Part shown: positions 46,261-56,430 of the stretch, one piece after another
How positions within the stretch are numbered: the first letter of the stretch is position 1
Layout: the number at the start of each line of letters is the position of its first letter
Notes under the pieces: generated by a model
Databases searched by the model: none
Seen by the model: only the letters and a program-made list of their open reading frames with translations
What the model was told of the DNA's origin: nothing
Made by a program: the position numbers and the translations under genes
Assembly (NCBI GenBank): GCA_031835245.1
Contig: JAVKOQ010000009.1
Location: 62,001 to 126,000, forward strand
Source of the DNA: Balamuthia mandrillaris
Taxonomy: Eukaryota > Discosea > Longamoebia > Balamuthiidae
Length of the DNA: 64,000 bases
Direction: 5' to 3'

Positions 46261-46668
46261 ATGAACCCCAAGTGCGGCTTTTGCAACAAGACGGTCTACC
46301 CGGTGGAGGCCATGAAAGGTGCCAACAAGACCTACCACAAGGGCTGCTTCCGATGCGTGACCTGCAAGACCTCGCTCACCCTGAAAAACTTCAAGGCTTT
46401 CGAGGGCCAGCTCTTCTGCGCTGTGCACTACCCCCCTAGCGTCACTAAGGTAACCTCCTTTGATGCTGAGAAGCGCGCCGACAGCGGTGAGTACTCCAGC
46501 GATGCTGCCGTCTCTCAATCAGATGCCGGCGGCTCGTGGGGCCAGCCCAAGGCCGATGCCGGTGAGTACGGCGGCTATGACCAAGGAGGACATGGAGGTT
46601 ACGATCAAGGATACCAGCAGGGGGGTTATGACCAGGGTGGCTATGAGGGACACTACGAAGGCTACTAA
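46261..46668 (+). CDS. single-LIM-domain protein with Gly/Tyr-rich tail
   Basis: Single exon, 135 residues. One LIM zinc-binding domain (residues about 5-58) has the Cys/His pattern CGFCNKTVYP, HKGCFRCVTCKTSL and GQLFCAVHYP. LIM domains bind protein partners, often of the actin cytoskeleton, and one-LIM proteins of this size are known from Dictyostelium. The tail (about 95-135) repeats GGYDQG-type units and is likely disordered. Strong C-ending codon preference suggests high expression. It is transcribed towards the sigma-1/ERG2 gene, with a (CT)n run at about 46770-46815 between the stops. Confidence 0.9.
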   Translation: MNPKCGFCNKTVYPVEAMKGANKTYHKGCFRCVTCKTSLTLKNFKAFEGQLFCAVHYPPSVTKVTSFDAEKRADSGEYSSDAAVSQSDAGGSWGQPKADAGEYGGYDQGGHGGYDQGYQQGGYDQGGYEGHYEGY

Positions 46669-46768
46669 ACACGAAAAGAACACGCTCTTTGTTACTTTTG
46701 GCCACTTTCTTTTATTAAATTTGTATTGAAGATTGGAGAAGAAAAGAAATCTTTGTTTCACCATTTGC

Positions 46769-46769
<1 letters not shown>

Positions 46770-46815
<46 letters not shown>
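46770..46815. repeat. (CT)n microsatellite between convergent genes
   Basis: A pure TC run lies between the LIM stop at 46668 and the sigma-1/ERG2 stop at 46861. It is not in an intron. Confidence 0.9.
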
Positions 46816-46818
<3 letters not shown>

Positions 46819-46860
46819 TCGCCTTTCATCCGAAAAGGTTGTAAAAAGAACAAACGTATT

Positions 46861-47804
46861 TTAGATCTTGCCAAGGAGCAGCTCACGAACAACCAATTTG
46901 GCATAAAGCCAAAAGGTCTGCGCCAAAGTGTGAACGTCCAAAGTGCTGGTCAAGGTGTCCGCCACGCCGAACGGCAACATGGCAGGGATCCAGCCCTGAG
47001 CGTACTCAAGAGCCCACATGGTGTCGGGAGCACGGTAGGCTTGGGCGTGTCCGCGAGGAAGGTGGTGCATCTCTCCTGGCTTATAGACCTCCTTCCGGTA
47101 GGAACCTGCCGAGAATGCCCTGTTTGTTTTGGTTTTAGAAGGGGTTGGGTGGTGTTAGTGGCAGGTTGAAGAAAAAGGAAGAAGAAGGAGAAGGAGAGAA
47201 AGTAACAAAACCATTGTTCGCCGTCCAAAATGATAAAGTAGTCATCGGCAGCAAAACGTCCAGTATGTCCCTCCGTGCCGATGGGTGTGCCAAAGATGAT
47301 GACGTACTCGGAAATGGAGGCATGCAGTATGTAGAGCACTCCCATGGCCCCTCCCGCATTGTTGAACACCCATTCCTGCTCCTTGTTGATGTGATTGGGG
47401 TAACGTTGGCTGAGCTTCTCCACCAGAAGAGGAACCATTTTTTCGATGAGCGGAACGTCAGCGGAAGTGTTGTTGCTGAGTTGATGCACCTCTTGAAGCA
47501 CCTCTTTGGCCACTTGATGGAGGACGTTAGGTTGGAAGACGTAATAGGGGGACAAGTCCACGAACGCGATCAGAGCGGCGAAGAGGAGGACAACGAAAAA
47601 GGCGCTCACGAAGGAGAGGCGCACCGCCTTGTAGAACACGTTGGAGAAAGAACAAGCGCATGAAGAGGAGGAAGAAGAAGCGACAGGTTTGGTTGGCTTT
47701 GTTTGTTTCGCTGGAACGGAGGAGGAGGATGACTTGGGCGTGTTCTTTTTGGTGGTGCCGGGGGTTCCACCAGCGGAAGAAGACTTTGTCTTTTCGGTGG
47801 GCAT
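46861..47804 (-). CDS. SIGMAR1: sigma-1 receptor / ERG2 sterol isomerase-like protein
   Basis: Two exons, 47804-47212 and 47119-46861, join in frame to 283 residues. A Ser/Lys/Pro-rich N-terminus is followed by one transmembrane helix (VSAFFVVLLFAALIAFVDL, about 65-85), then the family core: NNAGGAMGVLYILHASISEY, IIFGTPIGTEGHTGRF, GEMHHLPRGHAQAYRAP and WALEYAQGWIPAMLPFGVAD. ERG2 is the C-8 sterol isomerase of the endoplasmic reticulum, and the sigma-1 receptor is its ligand-binding relative. Which activity applies cannot be told from sequence; ergosterol-type sterols in amoebae make the enzyme plausible. Confidence 0.92.
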
Positions 47805-48329
47805 TGTTAGAGCTTTTTGTGCGCGAGAACCGTTTTTATTTATTTTTTTGGTGAGTGTTGTTCTTTCTCCCTCTCCCCTCTCTCGCTCAAACAAACGAGA
47901 GGGAGAAAAGAACAAGAAAGAGGGTATGAAGAATCTCTCCTCGGCTTTTAATATTAATATGGAGCGTTCACCTGACAGGGTTTGACGGAGAATAACTGCG
48001 CATTACGCAGCGTTACTGCGTCTCCCTTTCAGACTAGCGTATGTACACCTCCTCCCCCCCCCATTTGCTCACCGCAACCAAACTACTGCCAGCCGTGTGG
48101 TCACACACAAACATTTTGGAGCTCGCTTGTTGCCTCCCCCTGCAAACCCATTCCGCGTGCTCAGAGCAAAGACGCGCGGTCCTTCATAAAATACCAAGGT
48201 TAAAAATATGACCCCTCGTAAAAACGTGACGTGGAAATAACTTGAAAAAGGAGATATCGACGTCAGCTTAGAAAAAGTGCCGACCAAACAAAATCAAAAA
48301 AAAAGAGAAAAGAAAGAAAGAAAGAAAGA
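47805..48329. other. divergent intergenic region, sigma-1/ERG2 and SRP14
   Basis: About 525 bp between two divergent starts. It contains an alternating inverted repeat CTGCG-CATTA-CGCAG-CGTTA-CTGCG (47996-48020) and a C-run near 48052-48061. No GTCGACA element and no RNA gene were seen. Confidence 0.5.
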
Positions 48330-48832
48330 ATGGGGTTACTTTCCAATGCTGCCTTTCTGGAAGAGCTGGCCAACCTTTATGCTGCCACCAAGACGTCAGG
48401 CAGTGTATGGATCACAATGAAACGCTGTTACGTACCGTTTTTGTTTTTGTTGTTGAAAAACTTTGGCCTTCCCTTATCATAATCCATATTTTTTTTGGGA
48501 GGAGCCATCCAATGGATAGCAATTCATTTTTTTTTTTCTCACTCGCACTCTCCATTCGAAAACAAACAGATGAAGACAAACCACGAGGCAAGAAAGACAC
48601 AACCAACAAAAAACAGGGATCTTCTGCTGGAGGGGGAGCCACTTCTGAAGGAGAGAACCTGTGCTTGATTCGAGCGACGGACGGCAAGCACAAGAAAATC
48701 AGCACGTTGCTGCGGGCCAAGGACCTGGTTCACTTTCAAATGTCCTTGGCTGCGGCCAACAAGAAAGGCATGGACGGACTCAAGAAGAGGGATCGACGGA
48801 GAAGAGGCAAGAAGAAGGCACAATATGTCTAA
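48330..48832 (+). CDS. SRP14: signal recognition particle 14 kDa protein
   Basis: Two exons, 48330-48426 and 48570-48832, encode 119 residues. FLEELANLYAATKTSGSVWI at the N-terminus, then LCLIRATDGKHKKISTLL, DLVHFQMSLAAANKKGMDGL and a basic tail KKRDRRRRGKKK match SRP14 over its full length. With SRP9 it binds the Alu domain of SRP RNA and slows translation while the ribosome docks at the endoplasmic reticulum. Length fits the family. It converges with the RasGEF gene, about 79 bp between stops. Confidence 0.95.
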
Positions 48833-48911
48833 CTCCACAAAAGAGAAATATTATTTTTTTTTTCCCCCAACAAACAGCAAATCTACTTTCTTCTCTTCGT
48901 TGCTTCCTGCT

Positions 48912-51744
48912 TCAGTGTTTGGTGTGAAGAGCCTCAACCCGAATCTCGGGAGTGCTGTTGCTTCTCTCTTCTTCCTTCTTGCTCTTGTTCTTCTTTTTCT
49001 TTTTCTTCTCTTCCTCCTTTGCTTCCTCTTCTTCCTTTTCTTCTTCTCCATCCTCCTCAAACTCAATCTCAGCAGCGGCCGCGGCCAGCTCTCGAAGCTT
49101 CTTCCCAAAGCGAGTCTTGATCTGCCCAGAGCTGCTGTGTTCCCATAGAGACTTTAGTTCGTCCAAATCGTCGCTCGAGAACTTGAATGTAACATTCTTT
49201 TCTTTTCGCTCTTCTTGTCCTCCTTTTTCTTCTTCTTTATGTTGTGCTGCTTCCGTAGCTTCTTTCTGTTGTTGTTGTTGTTCTTCGCGGGGAGTAGATG
49301 ATGCGGAAGAGGGGGCAGAGTCGAAGGAGAGATCCTTGCGAGGGAAGCAGCAGAGGGAGAGGTTGTAGAGCATCTCTGCATCGTCCACAAAGTGTTTGTC
49401 TAACGATGTGAAGTATTGTTTCACTTGTTGGTTCCTGTTTTGTTGTGTTAAAAACTTGGAAGGAAGAAGAAAGAGGAATCGAAGAACGAAGAAAGAACAA
49501 AGAACAAAGAACTGATGCGAAGAACACAATATACCTGGGAAAGGTGAAAGCAACAGACTGCAAATGCATGATCCTTCGAATGATTTGCGCTCTCGACAGC
49601 AGCAAGTCAAAGTTCACAGAGCCATCCGTCGGCATAAAGGGCTCATTGCACTCGTCGAGGTGAGTGAACAGGCGAAGAAAGTAAGCCAAGTGAGGTAATG
49701 TCGGCAAACCGGCCTTTTCTCGCTTCTCCAATGCTTCGTTGTAGTTGGCAAAGTTTCTGGAGGTACTCATCACTTCATCCAGCTCAGCCAAAATAGAGAG
49801 ATGACTTTGGGGCACTCTTTTCCAGATGTTCTAACGGACCAAGGAGACAGATAAGTGGATGAGAACGAAGACAACCGAAGAGAAGAAGAAGCGAACGAAG
49901 AAGAACCATAGAAACAAGGAGAAGCCAACCTGCAACCGAGCAATAGGACTGCATGATAAACCAGACAAAACCTCCATAAGCCCATTGAAGTTGCCCAGAT
50001 GATAAAAGTGTTGGCCTATCTTGATGCACTTCTTTATGATGACAATCTTTTGCTTGTCCTCACTCGTCAGTATCTGAGTTGCTATCCAGTAACCCAATTC
50101 ATTGAAGCGTTGGATAAGGCGGCAGATGTTGGGTGCTCTTTGCTCTTTGTCTGGTTTTTGCCATCCGTTCTTGAGAAACTCTCTCGGTCCGATTTGGTGA
50201 AACAAGTCCCATTCTATCATTGTTACTTCTCGGGCCACTATGCCAGCTTTTGTGTTTCGCTTGGTCAGCAACAAAGAAATAGTGTTTTAAAGAAGAAAAA
50301 GGAGAAGGAGAGGAAGAAGAAGAAGAAGAAGAAGAAGAAGAAGAAGAAGAAGAAGAAGAAGAACAAGAAGAAGAAGAAGAAGAAGAACAAGAACAAGAAC
50401 AAGAAGAAGATGAACAAGAACGCAGAGAGAAACCAGAAAATTCTCGCCAGTCTTCAACGGAAGCGGAGCGATCCAAATGTATGGAAGTATGTTTGTCTTT
50501 TAGGTGATCACTGATGAAGGCACTGATGCTACTGCCCCTCTTCCTCAACTTGCTGCCAATAGTGTGATGATGATAATGCGGCTGATGAGGGTCCTTTTCT
50601 TTGTTGCTTTTCTCCTTGCTCTTCTCTTTATCCTTCTTGTTTTGTAGATTAACAATTTTTGTCAGCTGCTCCACTTCTGCCATCGTCAAAGACTTCGCTT
50701 TGTTCTTCCTTCTTGATCTCGGGCTCTTCTCTTTTTGTCCTTCGCTTCGTTCGATGGTCGAAGAAGGAAGGTCCAAAGTTTGAGTTGCAGTAAGAAGAAT
50801 GGTGGATCCTGAAGGCGAAACAGAAGATGAAGACGAGGGACGACCTTTAGGAGAAGCAGGAGGAGAAGTATTGGGAGAAGTTGGAGCAGAAAGAGAAGAA
50901 GTAGAATTGTTAGCCGTGAATGGGGAGAGATGAATGGCTGAGGTGGAGCGATTGTTCTTCAAGAAGAGCAACTTGAACTCGTTCAGGACGGTTGGGGTGG
51001 AGTAGTTCTGGAGCTGGAGTCGCAGGCGGGTGTGAAACTTGGGAGAGAGGTCTTCCGGAAAATGAGTTACCCATACCCTTGCAAAGTCTTGCAACCTTTA
51101 TTCGTTGGAGAGAATCAAGAACATTCAGAAGAGGAGAAAGAAGGCAAAAAAGCAGAAGAAAGAAACGACCATCAGAAAGAAGAGGGAAGAAGGAAGAAGG
51201 AAGAAAGTAGAAGGAAGAAGGAAGAAGGAAGAAGAAGCAGGAAGAAAAAAATAGAAGGGGGTGTTACCGAAGAATAAAAATGTAATTGCTGGTGCGAAGT
51301 ATAGTGGCGTTGCCATTGGCCTTTAGCTCTTTTTCGTAAAGTGCTGCCACGCGTTCATATCTTTGTTATTGTCAAAAAAAAAAAACCCAAAGGGTCGGTT
51401 GAGCGCAAAAAGGACAGAGAGTTAGGGAAACGGACTCTTGGAAGTAAAGCTCGGTAAGGTCCATGGAAGGAGGCTGCAGCACTTTGTAACTCAGCAGAAA
51501 AGCAAATCTTTTCTCTTTTGATGAGGAAAATGAAAATATAAATAAAAAAGAGATTATATTACATATCGCAGATGCTGGCTTGCAGTTGAAAAAAAGAATA
51601 GGAATCGTATTGTATACCATTGGAGCCATCATCCTCACCGAGAAGCACTTCCTTGACGGCAGCACGAAAGGCCTCCTCTTTGTCGTACTGCTTGCCGCCA
51701 GCAGGCGGCACGTTCGCAAGCCCTTCCGCAGTTCCTTCTTTCAT
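48912..51744 (-). CDS. RasGEF (Cdc25-type) domain protein
   Basis: Seven exons in phase: 51744-51563, 51507-51436, 51360-51268, 51095-50434, 50246-49930, 49830-49535 and 49434-48912, 714 residues. The N-terminal exons resemble a RasGEF N (REM) module (FAFLLSYKVLQPPSM, VWVTHFPEDLS). A Ser/Lys-rich linker follows. The Cdc25 catalytic domain (about 338-560) has AREVTMIEWDLFHQIGPREF, FNELGYWIATQIL, FYHLGNFNGLMEVLSGLSCS and RLFTHLDECNEPFMPTDGSVNF. It should load GTP onto a Ras-family GTPase at the plasma membrane. The C-terminus is Glu/Lys-rich low complexity. The intron at 50247-50433 is filled with CTTCTT on the sense strand. Confidence 0.9.
50312..50412 (-). repeat. intronic (AAG)n repeat of RasGEF gene
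   Basis: AAG and AAC units on the plus strand equal CTT/GTT on the sense strand of the RasGEF gene and fill its 187-bp intron. Confidence 0.9.
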
Positions 51745-51977
51745 TCCTTTTCGTTTATTTTTTTTTTTTTGAATGCAGCAGGAATCGCGATGTCAACAAT
51801 GTCTTTGTTTAATTATTCGATCAAATTTTCCGTACACAGGCACTGCGTTCGAATCCCGGTAAGATCACTGTTTTTTTTAATTGAAGAAAAGGAGCAGGCC
51901 GGGGCTTGCGTTCGACACCCAGGAACATCCTTTTCGTTATAGAACAATCAAAATGCATTACAGGAAGAGAAGAAGGA

Positions 51978-53375
51978 ATGGAGTCATTCTGCGAGGCCCT
52001 GCGAGGTGTTGTTCAGGCCATTCTTCAAAGGCAGCAAGGGCAGGAAGTGCTGAAGAAATGGCGCGAGTTGGAAGGGAAAATGCTTTGTGCTGAGGTGGAG
52101 GAGGAGGACGTCTTGTGCGCGTGTCTTTCCTCCGGTGACACAGGCAAAGCCTTTGAGGAAAGGCCTTTGCTCGAGTTCCTACTGCAAGAAGCAAGTGAAG
52201 AGGTTTTGAAACCGCTGTTGATGGAAGTGGGGGAAAGAAGGCTTCAAGCGTTGTCGCAGAACATGAAGTGGACGATGCTCAAAACGATTGTCGGAAGGTT
52301 ACATGAGGACTCCTTTTACGGGATGGCGCGACGGCTTTTGCTGCTGTGGAGGGGACTGGGCTTTGACGAAGACTGCAAAGAGCTCCTTGCGGCCAAACAA
52401 CAAAAACATAGCATCTGCGTCCCTTCCCTTTTGTTCTTCGAGAAGCAACGGCGAAACGGGTTGGCAAGAGACAAAGAAGAGGAGGAGAAGCAGGAGATAG
52501 GGAAGGAGAAGAATACGGAAAGCTTGTTGTTGGGTCTACCCATCGAGTTACTGAGCATGTTGTGCTTTGATGGCTATTTGGACGGTGCATCGTTGCTCCA
52601 ACTCGAACAAACCTGCTCCTTCTTCAACAGCTTCATCGCCAACGACGACCACACGTGGCGCTCCTCCTACATGCGTCGCTTTCCAGACATGCCTTGCTTG
52701 AACTCGTTCAGCGTTCCTGACAGCAACGAAGAACTCTCTGCCATCTTTTTCTCAAGCAAGTACCAATGGCAACGCGTGCTGCTACAAATCTACCTGTATC
52801 CGTGGAGGAAACTATATCTCTGGAGAGAACATAACAATGCTCGCTCCAACCCCCAAGACGAGCGGTGCCTAGCCTCGGCGGAGGAGGAGTGGTTTCTGAA
52901 CGCAGTTAGATATGCACCTGGCCAGCCCCAACTGACGGTTCAGCTGCTTGAACAGTACATTAAGCCGTTGCCTCTTCGTTGGACCCTTGCTGCTGCGAAG
53001 CAAAACACCGAGCTATCGTCTTCTTCTTCTTCTTCATTTGCTGACTTTTGGCAGAGAATGTTGGAAAGCCCGCCCTGCAACTTGAAGTGCGCTCTACGGA
53101 TAGATCCTGCCGACGAGTATTTCAAAAGAGACCCCGCTTTGCTTCGCCTGTTGGAAGAACGGTTGGAAACGTACCCTATGCGCCTTTGTGGCGCTGAAGG
53201 TAAAGAAAGGATGGCAGCAAAACGAGAGGAAGAGGCAACGCGTTCCACAAAGCGGCAGATTGTTTGGTTTTCAGGGGATTGGGATTCCGCGCTGGTGGCT
53301 GTGAGCTTGTCCAACCAAACGCTGTTGCGCCTCACCTGGACGTGGTGCTGCGGCCCACCGATCGTCTATCTGTAA
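51978..53375 (+). CDS. F-box-like protein, intronless
   Basis: Single exon of 465 residues from the ATG at 51978; an in-frame ATG at 51906 exists but the segment between is less protein-like. The central segment LLGLPIELLSMLCFDGYLDG, then LEQTCSFFNSFIANDDHTWR and SSYMRRFPD, follows the F-box pattern (helices, then conserved W). The N-terminal 200 residues are helical. The C-terminus has no family I recognise. The ending WDSALVAVSLSNQTLLRL could be beta-propeller-like, but that is speculative. It is divergent from the RasGEF gene, with 233 bp between starts. Confidence 0.65.
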   Translation: MESFCEALRGVVQAILQRQQGQEVLKKWRELEGKMLCAEVEEEDVLCACLSSGDTGKAFEERPLLEFLLQEASEEVLKPLLMEVGERRLQALSQNMKWTMLKTIVGRLHEDSFYGMARRLLLLWRGLGFDEDCKELLAAKQQKHSICVPSLLFFEKQRRNGLARDKEEEEKQEIGKEKNTESLLLGLPIELLSMLCFDGYLDGASLLQLEQTCSFFNSFIANDDHTWRSSYMRRFPDMPCLNSFSVPDSNEELSAIFFSSKYQWQRVLLQIYLYPWRKLYLWREHNNARSNPQDERCLASAEEEWFLNAVRYAPGQPQLTVQLLEQYIKPLPLRWTLAAAKQNTELSSSSSSSFADFWQRMLESPPCNLKCALRIDPADEYFKRDPALLRLLEERLETYPMRLCGAEGKERMAAKREEEATRSTKRQIVWFSGDWDSALVAVSLSNQTLLRLTWTWCCGPPIVYL

Positions 53376-53813
53376 CGGGTGTTTGAATGTCAACGCGGAG
53401 CCACCTCTTCAACGCGCAATTGTCCCCGCCCTCTGGCAGGCATGCTCAAACTCCGGGGGCCGTACTCGGACACTCTTGGCTCGCTCCCGAGGCGCAACAA
53501 CCTCTCGCTTCCTCTCCAAAAATAGCACGGTCAACTCCCCTCGGTAAGAAACGACCCCGCCCCATCCGCCCCCGCTGCGGGTTTGACCGATTTTCAACGT
53601 GCTTGAGGGGTATTTGTCTGCACGAATGCGCCATTGGTCGCCCCTCAAATGAATTAGCTCCCCATTAATGATGCAGTTTGTCACAGTAAAACTGCACAAA
53701 CACACTTCACACTTCCCCCCCTTTTTTTTTCTGTTGTTGTGCAAGTTTTTATTCACTTTTTTTTTGGTTTGGGTTTCAGTGTACAAAAAAAACACTCTCA
53801 ACACCTACACATA

Positions 53814-53845
<32 letters not shown>

Positions 53846-53849
53846 CACA
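53376..53849. other. intergenic region with (ACGC)n run
   Basis: About 474 bp upstream of the unknown codon-biased gene. The first 270 bp are GC-rich without a supported gene. A T-rich stretch (53720-53765) leads to an (ACGC)n microsatellite at 53813-53845 that ends five bases before the start codon, probably in the 5' leader. Confidence 0.6.
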
Positions 53850-54374
53850 ATGTCCACCGCCAAGAAAGAAAAGAAGGAGAAGAAGGACAAGGGGGCCGAG
53901 AAGAAGAACAAGGAGAAGACCGCCGCCACCGCCGAGGAGAAGAAGAAGAAGGAGGAGAAGCGCGAGGAGCCCGAGTCCTCCGAGGAGGAGGCCTCCGAGG
54001 TCTTCCGCCCCAACGAGAACCCCGACGCCATCCAGGTCTTTGGTGTGAGCTACAGCGGGGACCGCATGCATCTGGTGGGCAACGTGCCCGACTGCGTCGT
54101 CGGCATCGTCCGCAAGTTCTGCAAGGACCGACAAAAGGACGGCAACAAGCAGATCCAGTTCCTGCAGTCCGCGGCCGATGACTCCTGGCTCGGAGGCAGC
54201 GAGTACATCGTCACCAAGTGCGAGGACAACAACTTCTTCAGGCTGCACGTGGCCCTTTCCCGAGCCGTGTTGAGGGAGGGTTGGACCAAGTTCGACGATC
54301 AAAAGTACGGCGGTCACAGCGGCGTACAAAACAACATGACCAGCTGGATGAAGGATCCTTCCAAGGCTCACTAA
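53850..54374 (+). CDS. unknown protein with Lys/Glu N-terminus, likely highly expressed
   Basis: Single exon, 174 residues. Residues 1-50 are almost only Lys, Glu and Ala and end in an acidic ESSEEEASEVF stretch. The rest is a compact domain with motifs IQVFGVSYSGDRMHLVG, VVGIVRKFC, IQFLQSAADDSWLGGSEYIV and LREGWTKFDD. I do not recognise the family. Codons are heavily biased to C or G in the third position (GAG, AAG, GCC, AAC), stronger than in neighbours and like the aldolase and LIM genes, which suggests abundant expression. The start at 53850 is the first ATG after the (ACGC)n leader. Confidence 0.8.
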   Translation: MSTAKKEKKEKKDKGAEKKNKEKTAATAEEKKKKEEKREEPESSEEEASEVFRPNENPDAIQVFGVSYSGDRMHLVGNVPDCVVGIVRKFCKDRQKDGNKQIQFLQSAADDSWLGGSEYIVTKCEDNNFFRLHVALSRAVLREGWTKFDDQKYGGHSGVQNNMTSWMKDPSKAH

Positions 54375-54487
54375 ATCCCCCCTTTTTTTTTGTTTCCCTT
54401 CTTCGCACTCTTATTTTTTTTGTTTCTTGTAACAACCTACTAGTAAAAAAAAACATAATTCTCTTTTCGAAACAGATTTTGCACTTC

Positions 54488-56188
54488 TTATTTTCTTAGT
54501 TCACCCTCTTCTGTTCGTTCTTCCTCCACTTTCACTCCTTCTCGCCAAACCGAGCGACACAACAACCTTCCCCTCTTCTCCCGTTCGCCTTCTTCCCTCT
54601 CCTCCTCCTCCTCCGCTGCTGCTGTTGTGCCCCCGCCGCCCAACGACAACAGCTCCCTCTCCTCCACCACGCCGTGCAGCAGCCCGCAGCGCCACTGCCC
54701 CTCCACCACTTTCCCCTCCGAGAGGCTGTGCAGCCGCCCCCTGCCGTGCTGCTGGCCCTGCCGCCATTGCCCCTCGTAAAAGTCGCCGGTGCTTCGGTCG
54801 AGCAGCCGGCCCGATCCCTCGGCCAGGTCGTTCCTGAACTCCCCCTCGTAGACGCGACCATCCCCAAAGTCCTGCTTGCCTTGCCCTTCTCTTTGTCCGT
54901 ACTTGAAGTGTCCTTCGTAGACCATGGTGGTTGGTGGTGGTGGTGATGGTATTGACGAGGAAGAGTCTGCTTCGTTTGGTTCTTGTTTGTCAGCTTCTCC
55001 AGCATTGGTACTTTGGTTTGTTCCTCCACGTTCTGCGGAGGGCGAAGAAGGAGAGGGAGCGGAAGGCGGAAAGGAAGTCAAGGTGCCAAAGCCATGGGGC
55101 TTTCCGTTCAGCATCTGCCCCTGATAGCGGCTGTCATCCTTTAGGTTGTGCAGGAAGCCATACCCGTGAGCATCGCCATGCACCCATTCTCCGCTGTAGA
55201 CATGAGGCGACTCTGGTCGGTTGCTTCTGGCTTTGCCCTTCCCATGGAACCGGAGGTTCTCATCAAACTGTCCTTCGTAAGTCAGGACTCCATCGGAGGA
55301 GGTTTGCTTGCCATGCACCAAACGGCCCTCCGCCCACTCTCCTTCGATGGCGACCTGGTCTTGAGGCCAGCTTATCGTGCCTCGTCCATGTTCTCGTCCA
55401 GCCTTCCATCCTCCAGAGTAGACCTGCGTGCCCTCTCGATTGGTGGTCGTGCCTTTGCCTTCTCTTTGCCAAATCACCACTCGGAGGGCCTGGCCCTCTT
55501 CCTCCTCTTCTCTGTTCGCTCGTTCTTGTGCTTCTTCTTCTTCGTTTTGCTGTTGAATGCTGTAAAGCGAATAAGAGAACTCGCCCTCGTAGATGGTGCC
55601 GTCGGCAGAGCGCTCTTTGCCTCGCAGCAGGCGGTTGTCCTCCCAGGCGCCTTCCACCAGGACCTCCCCATCGCGATGGCCTCGCCGCAGACTTCCTTTG
55701 CCTTGCTTCTTTCCGTTGACAAACTGTCCGACATAACAGAAACAATCCTGTTCCTCTGTGATGGTTATGTTCTCGTTGTTGTGGGACGGCGAAGAAGAAA
55801 GGTAGCGGAGGTTGGGGTTTCGCTCGCAGCCTTGGCCGTTGGGTTGGTCGTTCTCCCACTCGCCAGAGTACTCTCGCCCGTCAGGGAACGTTATGTCTTT
55901 TCGTTGCTTTGTTGTGCAGTTGGTGGAATACGCAGAAGCGAGAGATAAGGTTGAAGAAGCAGAAGCAGCAGCAGAGGAAGAAGAAGAGGAGGAGGATAAA
56001 GCAGAGGCAGAAGCAGAGGCGAAGAGGACGCGGTGACGTGGGCCGGTGGAGCGAAAGGTCAACAGCTGGCTGAGATCGAACGGGTCGCGTGATCCGCGCA
56101 TCCAAGTTCTACCGCCCTGGCGGCCGCCAGCTCCAACCGAGAGCGCTGCTCCGCACAAGGCCCTTCTAACCCCTGCCGAACCTCTCAT
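54488..56188 (-). CDS. MORN-repeat protein
   Basis: Single exon, 566 residues from the ATG at 56188. After a low-complexity N-terminus (Ser/Ala-rich, about 1-100) come about a dozen MORN units: YSGEWENDQPNGQG, YVGQFVNGKKQGKGSL, YEGEF, YSGGWKAGREHGRGTI, YEGQFDENLRFHGKG, YSGEWVHGDAHGYGFL, YEGHFKYGQREGQGK, YEGEFRNDLAEGSGRL and YEGQWRQGQQHGRGRL. MORN repeats occur in membrane-associated and cytoskeletal scaffold proteins. The Glu/Arg-rich C-terminus is disordered. The first MORN units could also follow a targeting sequence, because the N-terminus is Arg/Ala-rich without acids for 30 residues. Confidence 0.88.
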   Translation of the reverse strand: MRGSAGVRRALCGAALSVGAGGRQGGRTWMRGSRDPFDLSQLLTFRSTGPRHRVLFASASASALSSSSSSSSAAASASSTLSLASAYSTNCTTKQRKDITFPDGREYSGEWENDQPNGQGCERNPNLRYLSSSPSHNNENITITEEQDCFCYVGQFVNGKKQGKGSLRRGHRDGEVLVEGAWEDNRLLRGKERSADGTIYEGEFSYSLYSIQQQNEEEEAQERANREEEEEGQALRVVIWQREGKGTTTNREGTQVYSGGWKAGREHGRGTISWPQDQVAIEGEWAEGRLVHGKQTSSDGVLTYEGQFDENLRFHGKGKARSNRPESPHVYSGEWVHGDAHGYGFLHNLKDDSRYQGQMLNGKPHGFGTLTSFPPSAPSPSSPSAERGGTNQSTNAGEADKQEPNEADSSSSIPSPPPPTTMVYEGHFKYGQREGQGKQDFGDGRVYEGEFRNDLAEGSGRLLDRSTGDFYEGQWRQGQQHGRGRLHSLSEGKVVEGQWRCGLLHGVVEERELLSLGGGGTTAAAEEEEEREEGEREKRGRLLCRSVWREGVKVEEERTEEGELRK

Positions 56189-56248
56189 CTCGCGGAGAGC
56201 AAAAATCTGATCTTTTCGTGCTTTTTTTCCCCTCTCGGATATTTTCGG

Positions 56249-56430
56249 GTCGACGCGGTAAGCGAATAATGTTAAGAATGTTTTTGTCGACAGATACGAA
56301 CAAGAGGGAGGAGAGAGGAGAGGGGAGAGAGGAGAGAGGAGAGAGAGAGGAGAGAGGAGAGAGAGAGAGGGGAGAGAGGAGAGAGGAGAGGAGAGAGGGA
56401 GAGAGGAGAGAGGAGAGAGGAGAGAGGAGT
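56249..56430. promoter_or_regulatory. GTCGAC elements and (GAGAGG)n tract upstream of MORN gene
   Basis: GTCGAC at 56249-56254 and TGTCGACA at 56285-56292 lie 60-104 bp upstream of the MORN start. From 56303 to 56430 an irregular GAGAGG/GAGAGAGG purine tract fills the space up to the stop codon of the F-box/mu-homology gene. Confidence 0.5.

Noticed and set aside
51853-51915. Two GTTCGA-type B-box-like sequences upstream of the F-box-like gene
   Set aside because: The T-arm stem does not pair and no A-box lies at the right distance, so neither a tRNA nor a SINE is supported.
53387-53668. Small plus-strand gene in the GC-rich gap before the unknown gene
   Set aside because: Composition is unlike neighbouring coding DNA, no family pattern is seen, and an equally long frame exists on the other strand.
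55263-55948. Alternative frames on both strands within the MORN gene
   Set aside because: They lack domain patterns. The chosen minus frame shows a dozen MORN units without interruption.
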